A program made the position numbers and the translations under genes. This document shows positions 17,019 through 24,134 of a stretch of 24,140 bases of DNA, piece after piece (position 1 is the first letter of the stretch; each line of letters starts with the position of its first letter). The notes under the pieces were generated by a model. It ran no database searches. It had not been told where the DNA came from and saw only the letters and a list, made by a program, of their open reading frames with translations. Source of the DNA: Clostridia bacterium (GTDB lineage Bacteria; Bacillota; Clostridia; Christensenellales; Aristaeellaceae); contig JAKSQG010000006.1 in the NCBI GenBank assembly GCA_024404275.1, forward strand, positions 1 through 24,140, written 5' to 3'.

Positions 17019-18124
17019 TTCTGGAATTTGAAAAATACCGTACCGATCTGGAGGCCCTGAAGGCCAAGCTGAAGGAGACCGGCGAAGGCCTGCACATCGA
17101 CCTGATGCAGGAGGAGCTGGAGGAACTGCACGAGGAGCAGGTGGCGGACGGCTTCTGGGACAACCTGGAGCGCAGCACCCATGTGACCCGCCGCATCAGC
17201 CAGCTGGAGGGCAAGATCAAGCATTATGAATCGCTCGTGTCCCGCTGTGACGATGTCGATGTCATGATGGAACTGGCCGAGGAAGAGGATGACAGCTCGA
17301 TGGTGCCCGAGGTGGCGGAAGAGCTGGAAGCCATTCAGAAGGCCGTGGAAGAGCTGGAGCTGGAGACCCTGATGCGCGGCAAGTACGATGACCGTGACGC
17401 CGTGCTGAGCCTGCACGCGGGTGCCGGCGGCACCGAGGCGCAGGACTGGACCAGCATGCTCTACCGCATGTATGTGCGCTACTGCGAGCGCATGGGCTTT
17501 GAAGTGAAGCTTCTGGACCTCCTGGACGGCGACGAAGCCGGCATCAAGTCCGTCACCTTTGAGGTGAGCGGCGACCATGCCTACGGCTTCCTCCGCGGCG
17601 AAAAGGGCGTGCACCGTCTGGTGCGCATCTCTCCCTTTGACGCCAACGCCCGCCGCCACACCTCCTTCAGCTCCCTGGACGTGGCGCCCATGCTGGAAGA
17701 GGATGACGGTGAAGTGGAGATCGACATGAAGTACGTGCGCGTCGATACCTACCACTCCTCCGGTGCCGGCGGACAGAACGTCAACAAGACTTCCTCCGCC
17801 GTCCGCATGACCTACATCAAGGATGATGTGACCATCGTGGTCGCCTGCCAGACCGAGCGCGATCAGGTGCAGAACCGTGCCACCTGTATCAAGATGCTCA
17901 AATCCCGCCTGCTGGAGCTGCGCCTGCGTGAGCGCGAGCAGGAAATGGCCGATATCAAGGGCGAAATGAAGAAGATCGAATGGGGCAGCCAGATCCGCTC
18001 CTACGTGTTCCAGCCCTATACCATGGTCAAGGATCACCGCACCGGCTATGAGACCGGCGCCATCGATGAGGTCATGAACGGCGCGCTGGACGGCTTCACC
18101 GTATCCTACCTCAAGATGCAGTAA
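17015..18124 (+). CDS. prfB: Peptide chain release factor 2 (RF2)
   Basis: This 369-residue release factor terminates translation at UAA and UGA. The stop-codon discriminator is SPF (206-208, RISPFDANARRHTSF), the RF2 signature, instead of the PxT of RF1, so it should not read UAG. The catalytic GGQ is at 252-254 (SSGAGGQNVNKTSSAVRM). Most bacterial prfB genes need a +1 frameshift at an early UGA around codon 25; here the frame is open from ATG to TAA, so that autoregulation is absent. The start overlaps the cca stop and GAGAGGA lies upstream. Its stop directly abuts the ATG of the next gene. Its position between two genes with in-frame UAG is notable. Confidence 0.96.
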   Translation: MILEFEKYRTDLEALKAKLKETGEGLHIDLMQEELEELHEEQVADGFWDNLERSTHVTRRISQLEGKIKHYESLVSRCDDVDVMMELAEEEDDSSMVPEVAEELEAIQKAVEELELETLMRGKYDDRDAVLSLHAGAGGTEAQDWTSMLYRMYVRYCERMGFEVKLLDLLDGDEAGIKSVTFEVSGDHAYGFLRGEKGVHRLVRISPFDANARRHTSFSSLDVAPMLEEDDGEVEIDMKYVRVDTYHSSGAGGQNVNKTSSAVRMTYIKDDVTIVVACQTERDQVQNRATCIKMLKSRLLELRLREREQEMADIKGEMKKIEWGSQIRSYVFQPYTMVKDHRTGYETGAIDEVMNGALDGFTVSYLKMQ

Positions 18125-18784
18125 ATGAAGGCGAGGGCCTTTTTCCGCGGGCTCCTGACGGGGCTCGCGGCGCTGCTTTTTTCGCTGTGCTGCGCGGCGG
18201 CGGTGCTGTTTTTTTCAGACAGCACCTACGCGCTGATGCCATCGTACGCAGATGCCTCTTACTTTGGGGTGGATGCCGAAATGTATCCGCGGGCAGCAAA
18301 AGCGCTTTCCGCCTACATGCGGGGAGAGAACGAAACGCCGCAGATCACCGTGACCGCCTTTGGCGCGCAGCAGCTGCTCTATAATGAAAAGGAGCTGAGC
18401 CATCTCTTTGATGTTCGGCAGCTGGCGAGGATCATCGCGGCGTGCGCCGTGGTGTTTGGAATCGTGTACATTTTGCTGTCGCTGAAGCGGACAAAAAGTA
18501 CGCCCCTGAAGGCGTACATGTGCGGGGAAGAGGCGGCACTGCTGCTGCCTGCCGTGCTTGCATGGGCGGCTTCAACTTAGTTTTATCGCTTCTTTTATAC
18601 GCTGCACAGCCTGCTGTTTACCAATGACAACTGGCTGCTGAACCCGTATGAGGATGTTTTGATTACCCTGATGCCGGAAGGCTATTTTATCCGTCTGGCC
18701 ATTCGCATGGCGCTGATGGCGGTGGGGCTGTACGCCCTGCTGCGCGCGCTGCCGCCGCTGTATCGACGGCTGAAAGGAAACTGA
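18125..18784 (+). CDS. TIGR01906/DUF1461-type membrane protein, interrupted by one in-frame UAG
   Basis: Read through TAG at 18578-18580 (codon 152) this is a 219-residue membrane protein. Before the UAG: an N-terminal helix (GLLTGLAALLFSLCCAAAVLFF), the family landmark LYNEKELSHLFDVRQL (compare 'NexExxHMxDVk'), a second helix and a third that ends AWAAST. After the UAG, still in frame: FYRFFYTLHSLLFTNDNWLLNPYEDVLITLMPEGYF and a last helix, which is the other conserved block of the family (FH...F.nd.W...p..D.LI...P..ff). The TGA stop is 2 bases before the tsaD ATG. Conventional reading would lose the most conserved part and leave an unusual 200-base gap. The family has no known function; an acceptor residue Glu, Asp-like or Gln at the UAG would fit. 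Confidence 0.82.
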
Positions 18785-18786
18785 TC

Positions 18787-19851
18787 ATGACCTACATGGA
18801 ACGCTGCCGTGAACGGCTGCCGGAGCTGCAGCAGAAGGAAAAGGTGCGCATTTTGGCCATCGAATCCTCCTGCGATGAAACTGCTGCCGCCGTGATCGAA
18901 AACGGCCGCGTCATTTTGTCCAACGCGGTCTTTACGCAGATCCCCCTGCATGCCGTGTATGGCGGCGTGGTGCCCGAGATCGCCTCCCGTGCGCATGTGG
19001 ACGCGGTCGACCGCATGGTCGACTGGGCACTGAAGGAAGCCTCGATGACGATGAATGAGATCGACGCCATCGGCGTCACCTGCGGTCCCGGACTGGTGGG
19101 TGCGCTGCTGACGGGCGTCAGCTGTGCCAAGGCGCTGGCTTTTGCGCTGGATAAGCCGCTCATCCCCGTCAATCATATTGAGGGGCACATCTGTGCCAAC
19201 TATCTGACCAGCCCCGAGCTGGAGCCGCCCTTTATCTGCCTGGTGGCCAGCGGCGGTCACAGCCACATCCTCATGGTGGAGGATTACGGCGTATATCGGC
19301 TGCTTGGCTGCACGCAGGACGATGCCGCCGGCGAAGCCTTTGACAAGGCCGCCCGTGTGCTGCACCTGCCCTATCCGGGCGGTCCGCTGCTGGACAAGCT
19401 GTCCCATGAGGGCAACCCGAACGCCCTGACGCTGCCGCGTCCCCGCACGCCCGGAAAGTATGATTTCAGCTTCTCGGGTCTCAAGACTGCCTTTATCAAC
19501 GCCGTGCACAACATGGAACAGAAGGGCATCGATATCGAGGCACAAAAGGCCGATCTGGCCGCTTCCTTCCAGCACGCGGTGGTTTCCTCCCTGCTGGAAA
19601 AGACCATGGATGCCGCCCTGGCGAGCCATGTGAAGCGTCTGGCGCTGGCGGGCGGCGTATCCGCCAACAGCGGTCTGCGTGCTGCCTTTGAGCAGGCGTG
19701 CCAAAAGGCGGGCATCACGCTGTATATGCCCAGACTGAACCTGTGCGGCGACAACGCCGCCATGATCGGTTCCGCCGCCTACTACCGTCTGAAGCGCGGA
19801 GAACTGGCCGATCTTTCCCTCAATGCCAAGCCCGCCCTGCGGCTTGTCTGA
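18787..19851 (+). CDS. tsaD: tRNA N6-threonylcarbamoyladenosine synthase subunit TsaD
   Basis: This 354-residue protein transfers the threonylcarbamoyl group to A37 of ANN-decoding tRNAs, together with TsaB and TsaE. Diagnostic elements are ILAIESSCDETAAAV (22-36), EIASRAH, the metal ligands H130 and H134 in NHIEGHICANY, LVASGGHSHI, GEAFDKAARVLHLPYPGGP, AGGVSANSGLR and NLCGDNAAMIG. It has about 15 more N-terminal residues than typical, but the ATG at 18787 has AAAGGA 8 bases upstream, so I keep it; the ATG three codons on is an alternative. It is translationally close to the DUF1461-type gene upstream and 12 bases before a kinase-like gene. Confidence 0.97.
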   Translation: MTYMERCRERLPELQQKEKVRILAIESSCDETAAAVIENGRVILSNAVFTQIPLHAVYGGVVPEIASRAHVDAVDRMVDWALKEASMTMNEIDAIGVTCGPGLVGALLTGVSCAKALAFALDKPLIPVNHIEGHICANYLTSPELEPPFICLVASGGHSHILMVEDYGVYRLLGCTQDDAAGEAFDKAARVLHLPYPGGPLLDKLSHEGNPNALTLPRPRTPGKYDFSFSGLKTAFINAVHNMEQKGIDIEAQKADLAASFQHAVVSSLLEKTMDAALASHVKRLALAGGVSANSGLRAAFEQACQKAGITLYMPRLNLCGDNAAMIGSAAYYRLKRGELADLSLNAKPALRLV

Positions 19852-19863
19852 CATGGAATAAAG

Positions 19864-20682
19864 ATGGAACAAAACGTATTTGGCTTTACCGTTCAGCTGC
19901 GAAGACCCTTTGACTTTGGGTTTCTTGCGCCGTACGGGAAGCCTTTTTGCGTTTTTGAGGGGGGCGCTTCGGGCAACATCGGCTTTGGGCTGGAAAGCGA
20001 GCGTTACGGACGGGTGTTTGCCAAGTTTGCCGGGGCGCCGCTGCAAAGTGCCCGCGTCTCGGAGGAGGCGGCGGCGCTTGCGCTGGAAAACGCCATGCCG
20101 CTGTATCAGCAGTTGTTTTCCCACCCGGCTCTGGTGCGTTTGCTGGGCTCTGGCCGCACCGGCGGCGGATATCTTGCGCTGTACCGGTTTGAGGAAGGTC
20201 CCACGCTGCATGACACGGGGGATATCCTGACCCGACCGCCGCTGGAACGCCTGCATATGATGGAGGATATGCTGGATTTTCACCTCTTCGCGCTCTCTCA
20301 CGGATGGATGCCCGTGGGGCTGGAGGATGCCAATCTGCTGGTCACGCCGGACGGACTCAAAATATGCGACATCGACCTGTACCGCCCCTGCCCCAACCGC
20401 AACGATCTGGGGCGCATGCCGGGGGTGTCCCGCTATCTGGCCCCTGAGGAATACGAGCTTGGCGCCGTGCTGGATGAAAAGACCGCCCAGTACAAGCTGG
20501 GAGCGCTTGCCTTTCAGCTGTTCGCCGAGGAAAGCCGCCGCGACAAGGCGTCGTGGTGCGCCCCGGAAGCGCTTTTCCATGTGGCTTCCGCTGCCTGCAG
20601 TGAGGAAAAACGCCGCCGTTACAACTCTTTTTCTGCCTTCTGCTACGCCTGGCGGCACGCGGTGGGCGGGCTCAGCCTGTAA
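19864..20682 (+). CDS. Protein kinase-like protein
   Basis: This 272-residue protein has a divergent Ser/Thr kinase fold: RVFAKFAGA (candidate ATP-binding K54), a helix with E68/E69, a catalytic-loop-like HGWMPVGLEDANLLV (146-160, candidate D155), KICDIDLY (167-173, DFG equivalent), then SRYLAPEEYELGAVLDEKTAQYKLGALAFQLFAE, clearly the APE motif and the 'D..SLG...yeL' helix of kinases. The glycine loop is GGASGNIGFG (33-42). I recall similar small clostridial proteins annotated as serine/threonine kinases. Whether it phosphorylates protein or a small molecule is unknown. The start has only a weak AATAAAG upstream, suggesting coupling to tsaD 12 bases before. It ends the plus-strand run. No membrane segment is seen. 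Confidence 0.78.
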   Translation: MEQNVFGFTVQLRRPFDFGFLAPYGKPFCVFEGGASGNIGFGLESERYGRVFAKFAGAPLQSARVSEEAAALALENAMPLYQQLFSHPALVRLLGSGRTGGGYLALYRFEEGPTLHDTGDILTRPPLERLHMMEDMLDFHLFALSHGWMPVGLEDANLLVTPDGLKICDIDLYRPCPNRNDLGRMPGVSRYLAPEEYELGAVLDEKTAQYKLGALAFQLFAEESRRDKASWCAPEALFHVASAACSEEKRRRYNSFSAFCYAWRHAVGGLSL

Positions 20683-20745
20683 GTGGAGTTTTGTGTCAGG
20701 TGGTTTTTATCCTGCCAATTAATCAGTGTTTTTTTATCCAATCTA

Positions 20746-20774
20746 TTGAAGCGGCACGATATTTGTGCTATACT
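20746..20774 (+). promoter_or_regulatory. Promoter for the FAD oxidoreductase operon
   Basis: TTGAAG (20746-20751), a 17-base spacer and TATACT (20769-20774). The predicted start near 20781 gives a leader of about 55 bases containing a perfect hairpin. Confidence 0.75.
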
Positions 20775-20796
20775 CCATAATTGAACGGATATTACA

Positions 20797-20813
20797 GTGC
20801 CTCATTGAGGCAC
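20797..20813 (+). promoter_or_regulatory. Leader hairpin/operator-like palindrome
   Basis: GTGCCTC-ATT-GAGGCAC is a perfect 7-base inverted repeat with a 3-base spacer. It lies about 17-33 bases into the predicted transcript and ends 8 bases before AAGGAG (20822-20827). It could be a repressor operator or an RNA stem protecting or limiting the ribosome binding site. No regulator gene adjoins. Confidence 0.5.
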
Positions 20814-20835
20814 GGATCCTTAAGGAGATGACAAT

Positions 20836-22302
20836 ATGTACGACGCGATTATTATCGGCGCGGGCGTGGTCGGCTGCGCAGTCGCTCAGCATCTGGCCAA
20901 GTACAACGGCAAGTTTGCCGTCATCGACCGTATGGAAGATGTGGCTGACGGCGCCAGCAAGGCCAACAGCGGTATCGTCCATGCCGGCTTTGACGCGCAT
21001 CCCGGCACCGAAAAGGCCCGCATGAATGTGAAGGGTGCCCAGATGTACCCCGAACTGGCCGCCTCCATGGGCGTGCCCTATTCTCAGCCCGGCGCTCTGG
21101 TGCTGGCTTTCAGCGAGAGCGACCGCCCCACCATTGAAAACCTGCTGGCGCAGTCCGTGGCCAACGGCGTGCCCGGCTGCCGCATTCTGGAAAAAGACGA
21201 GATCCTCAAGATGGAGCCCAACACCAACCCCGAAGTGGTGTGCGCTCTGTATGCTCCCACCAGCGGTCTGGTCAGCCCCTATGAGATGACCTGTGCCCTG
21301 GCCGACAGCGCCTGCGAAAACGGCACTGATTTTATCCTCAGCAACCCCGTGCTGGAGGTCAAGCCCACCGCGGACGGCAACTGGATGGTGCTGTGCGAGC
21401 ATGACGAGTACAAGACCCGTGCCGTCATCAACTGCGCCGGCAACGGCAGCGGCGTGATCCACAACATGATCTCCCCCAAGAAGGTGCGCCTGATCGCCCG
21501 CCGCGGCCAGTATTATCTGCTGGACCACACCGAGGATATGCCCTTCAAGATGACCATGTTCCAGTGCCCCACCAAGATGGGCAAGGGCGTGCTGGTTTCT
21601 CCCACCACGCATGGCAACACCCTGCTGGGACCCACCGCCGAAGATATCGACAACAACAACGACGTGTCCACCACCGCCGATGGTCTGGCCGACATCCTGA
21701 AGGCTGTCAAGCTGACCTGGCCGGGCATGAACACCCGCAATACCATCACCACCTTCTCCGGCATCCGTGCCCATGAGGAGAACGGTGACTTCGTCATCGG
21801 CAAGACCGAGGGCGCTCCCGAGGGTGCTTTTGAAGCCGTCGGCGTGGAAAGCCCCGGCCTGTCCTCCGCTCCCGCCATCGGTCAGGAGCTGGGCGACACC
21901 GTGGCCGCCTTCCTGGGTCTGGATAAGAAGACCGACTGGAAGGCTCCCACCCCCCTGCCCAAGTCCTTCCGCAACATGACCAACGAAGAACGCGCCGAAG
22001 CCTATGCCCAGAACAAGGAATACGGTGCTCTGGTCTGCCGCTGCGAGCAGGTCACCGAGGCCGAAATCCGCGCCGCCATCCGCCGTCCCGTGGGCGCCCG
22101 CTCCATCGACGGTGTCAAGCGCCGCACCCGTGCCGGCATGGGCCGCTGCCAGGGCGGTTTCTGCAGCCCCCGCGTGCTGGAGATCCTGTGCGAGGAAACC
22201 GGCATGAATCCCACTGAGGTCACCAAGTGCGGCGGCGCCAGCCGTCTGCTGGTGGGCACTCTGCACCAGATCGCAAAGGAGGCGCGCCCCGATGAAAACT
22301 GA
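20836..22302 (+). CDS. FAD-dependent glycerol-3-phosphate dehydrogenase-like oxidoreductase with [2Fe-2S] BFD domain
   Basis: This 488-residue protein has an N-terminal FAD fold (MYDAIIIGAGVVGCAVA, GAGVVG 8-13; DGASKANSGIVHAGFDAHPGTEKARMNVKG) as in GlpA-type and L-2-hydroxyglutarate oxidase-type enzymes. The C-terminus holds a BFD-like iron-sulfur domain with C401, C403, C438 and C443 (CRCEQVTEAEI, GRCQGGFCSPRVLEIL). In anaerobes this protein pairs with the next gene's product, likely moving electrons from glycerol-3-phosphate or a related 2-hydroxy substrate. AAGGAG sits 8 bases before the ATG. It overlaps the next gene by 11 bases. The substrate is inferred from family context only. Confidence 0.9.
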   Translation: MYDAIIIGAGVVGCAVAQHLAKYNGKFAVIDRMEDVADGASKANSGIVHAGFDAHPGTEKARMNVKGAQMYPELAASMGVPYSQPGALVLAFSESDRPTIENLLAQSVANGVPGCRILEKDEILKMEPNTNPEVVCALYAPTSGLVSPYEMTCALADSACENGTDFILSNPVLEVKPTADGNWMVLCEHDEYKTRAVINCAGNGSGVIHNMISPKKVRLIARRGQYYLLDHTEDMPFKMTMFQCPTKMGKGVLVSPTTHGNTLLGPTAEDIDNNNDVSTTADGLADILKAVKLTWPGMNTRNTITTFSGIRAHEENGDFVIGKTEGAPEGAFEAVGVESPGLSSAPAIGQELGDTVAAFLGLDKKTDWKAPTPLPKSFRNMTNEERAEAYAQNKEYGALVCRCEQVTEAEIRAAIRRPVGARSIDGVKRRTRAGMGRCQGGFCSPRVLEILCEETGMNPTEVTKCGGASRLLVGTLHQIAKEARPDEN

Positions 22303-23581
22303 AATTGCACCCATCTTTGTTGATGTATTGATCGTCGGCGCCGGCCCTGCCGGTCTTGCCGCTGCCATTTCTGCCAAGAACGCCGGTGTGGAAAGCCTGA
22401 TCGTGCTCGAGCGCGAGCAGAATGCCGGCGGCATCCTGCGCCAGTGCATCCACAACGGTTTCGGTCTGCACCGCTTCAAGGAAGAGCTGACCGGCCCCGA
22501 GTATGCCCAGCGTGATATCAACACCGCCAAGGAAATGGGCATTGATATCCGCACCGGCGTGACCGTGCTGAGCGTGACCAAGGATAAGGAAGTCACCGCC
22601 ATCAGCCGTGAATACGGCCTGCAGATCTTCAAGGCCAAGTCCGTTGTGCTGGCCATGGGCTGCCGTGAGCGTCCCCGCGGCGCGCTGGCGACCCCCGGTA
22701 CCCGCTGCGCCGGTATCTACAGCGCCGGTACCGCCCAGAAGTTTGTTAACCTCGAGGGCTTCATGCCCGGCCGCCGCGTGGTCATCCTGGGTTCCGGTGA
22801 TATCGGCCTGATCATGGCCCGCCGTATGACCCTGCAGGGTGCCAAGGTGCTGGCCTGCGTGGAACTGATGCCCTACTCCTCCGGCCTGAACCGTAACATC
22901 GTGCAGTGCCTGCAGGACTATAACATTCCGCTGTACCTGAGCCACACCGTGGTGGATATCCAGGGCAAGGAACGCCTGACCGGCGTGACCGTTGCCAAGG
23001 TGGACGAGAATCGCCGTCCCATCCCCGGCACCGAGATTCAGTTTGACTGCGACACGCTGCTGCTCTCCGTTGGGCTGATCCCCGAAAACGAGCTGACCAT
23101 CGGCGCCGGCGTCGATATGTGCCGCACCACCAACGGCGCTGTCGTGGATGACTGCCTGCAGACCTCCATCCCCGGCATCTTTGCCTGCGGCAACGTGCTG
23201 CACGTGCATGACCTGGTCGACTTCGTTTCCGAAGAGTCCACCAAGGCCGGCAAGGCTGCCGCCGAATTTGCCATGGGCACTGTGTACACCGGCCGTGCCA
23301 TCAACGTCAAGGAAGGCGCCGGCGCCATGGGCGTTGTGCCCCAGATCATCCGCATGAACGAGGGCGAGCATGCTCCCGTCAATGTGATGTTCCGTCCCCG
23401 TGCCGTGATGCAGAACCCCTACATCGTCATCCGTGCCGACGGCAAGCTGGTCATGAGCAAGAAGCAGATGATCTGCGCCCCCGGCGAAATGATCAACGTG
23501 ACCCTGAAGCCCGAGCATCTGGCCATGATGCAGGATGCCGCCGAGGTCGAGGTCAGCGTGACCACGGAGAAGCCCGAATGA
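22292..23581 (+). CDS. NAD(P)/FAD-dependent oxidoreductase, partner subunit
   Basis: This 429-residue protein has two dinucleotide-binding folds: GAGPAG (16-21, FAD) and VVILGSGDIGLIMARRM (NAD(P)H). Between them are GGILRQCIHNGFGLHRFKEELTGPEYA and LAMGCRERPRGA; later GLIPENELT and GIFACGNVLHVHDLVDFVSEES, a C-terminal FAD contact. This set is the conserved second member of the anaerobic GlpA-like/COG0446 gene pair. AAAGGAGG just before the ATG, inside the previous gene, ensures coupled translation. Its TGA overlaps the ATG of the nitroreductase. In many Clostridia a small DUF1667 gene comes next; it is not here. Confidence 0.9.
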   Translation: MKTEIAPIFVDVLIVGAGPAGLAAAISAKNAGVESLIVLEREQNAGGILRQCIHNGFGLHRFKEELTGPEYAQRDINTAKEMGIDIRTGVTVLSVTKDKEVTAISREYGLQIFKAKSVVLAMGCRERPRGALATPGTRCAGIYSAGTAQKFVNLEGFMPGRRVVILGSGDIGLIMARRMTLQGAKVLACVELMPYSSGLNRNIVQCLQDYNIPLYLSHTVVDIQGKERLTGVTVAKVDENRRPIPGTEIQFDCDTLLLSVGLIPENELTIGAGVDMCRTTNGAVVDDCLQTSIPGIFACGNVLHVHDLVDFVSEESTKAGKAAAEFAMGTVYTGRAINVKEGAGAMGVVPQIIRMNEGEHAPVNVMFRPRAVMQNPYIVIRADGKLVMSKKQMICAPGEMINVTLKPEHLAMMQDAAEVEVSVTTEKPE

Positions 23582-24084
23582 ATGTAAGTGAGGCTTTACA
23601 GTCTCGCCGCAGCGTCCGCCGTTTTACGGCGGACGCTGTTTTAGGTGAGGATATCAATACCTTGATGCATGCCGCCATGAGCGGTCCCAGCGCCTGCAAT
23701 GCCCGTCCGTGGGATTTCTGGTGCGTTACAAGCGAGGAAAAGCTGGCGCTGCTGCGCAAGGCGTCCCGTTTCAGCAACATGAAGGCGCCGCTGGCGGTCG
23801 TGGTGTGCGGCAACCTCAAAAAGGCCCTGCCCATGGGCATGGCGGATTATTGGATTCAGGATTGCTCCGCCGCCATCGAGAATATTCTGCTGCAGGCGGT
23901 CGAGCTGGGTCTTGGCGCCGTGTGGTGCGGTCTGCACCCGCAGAAGGGCGCTGTGACCCGCACACGGGAAGCACTTGATTTGCCCGAATCCATCGTGCCG
24001 CTGGGCTTGCTCTGGATCGGGCACCCCGCCGAGAGCCCCGCGCCGCGTGACCAGTACGACGAAAAGCGTGTGCACTACGTCTAA
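23578..24084 (+). CDS. Nitroreductase family FMN protein
   Basis: This 168-residue protein has the nitroreductase signatures: EALQSRRSVRRF near the N-terminus (FMN phosphate contact), MSGPSACNARPWDFWCV, a middle YWIQDCSAAIENILLQAVELGLGAVWCGL, and the C-terminal PLGLLWIGHPAESPAPRDQYDEKRVHYV. These flavoproteins use NAD(P)H to reduce nitro groups, quinones or other substrates. The ATG overlaps the upstream TGA, so it is translated with the oxidoreductase pair. Codons 11-22 contain a terminator-like hairpin. It ends in TAA, 8 bases before a palindromic repeat. The physiological substrate is unknown. Confidence 0.9.
   Translation: MNVSEALQSRRSVRRFTADAVLGEDINTLMHAAMSGPSACNARPWDFWCVTSEEKLALLRKASRFSNMKAPLAVVVCGNLKKALPMGMADYWIQDCSAAIENILLQAVELGLGAVWCGLHPQKGAVTRTREALDLPESIVPLGLLWIGHPAESPAPRDQYDEKRVHYV
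23610..23642 (+). terminator. Terminator-like hairpin inside the nitroreductase gene
   Basis: CAGCGTCCGCCG (23610-23621) and CGGCGGACGCTG (23627-23638) form a perfect 12-base stem with loop TTTTA, followed by TTTT. It starts 32 bases after the ATG. Shape and tail fit an intrinsic terminator, though the T-run is short. It may attenuate nitroreductase expression relative to the two upstream genes, or be a chance result of coding constraint. Confidence 0.5.
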
Positions 24085-24092
24085 CGGAGTTC

Positions 24093-24134
24093 TTGGAAAC
24101 CACGCTTTTTGAAGCCAAAAAGCATGGTTTCCAA
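24093..24134 (+). repeat. Palindromic intergenic repeat, copy 3
   Basis: The arms are TTGGAAACCACGCTTTTTG (24093-24111) and CAAAAAGCATGGTTTCCAA (24116-24134) around AAGC. The single C/A mismatch is at the same place as in copy 1 (ACGCTTTT against AAAAGCAT). It starts 9 bases after the nitroreductase stop. The outer arms differ from copies 1 and 2 but stay complementary, so the structure is kept. Confidence 0.8.

Noticed and set aside
18682..20658. Long minus-strand frame opposite tsaD and the kinase-like gene
   Set aside because: Its opposite strand has unmistakable TsaD motifs, and this frame has no family signal.
20683..20745. Possible terminator after the kinase-like gene (weak CAGG/CCTG stem and a T-run near 20730)
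   Set aside because: The stem is only about four base pairs and is separated from the T-run, so it was not listed as a feature.
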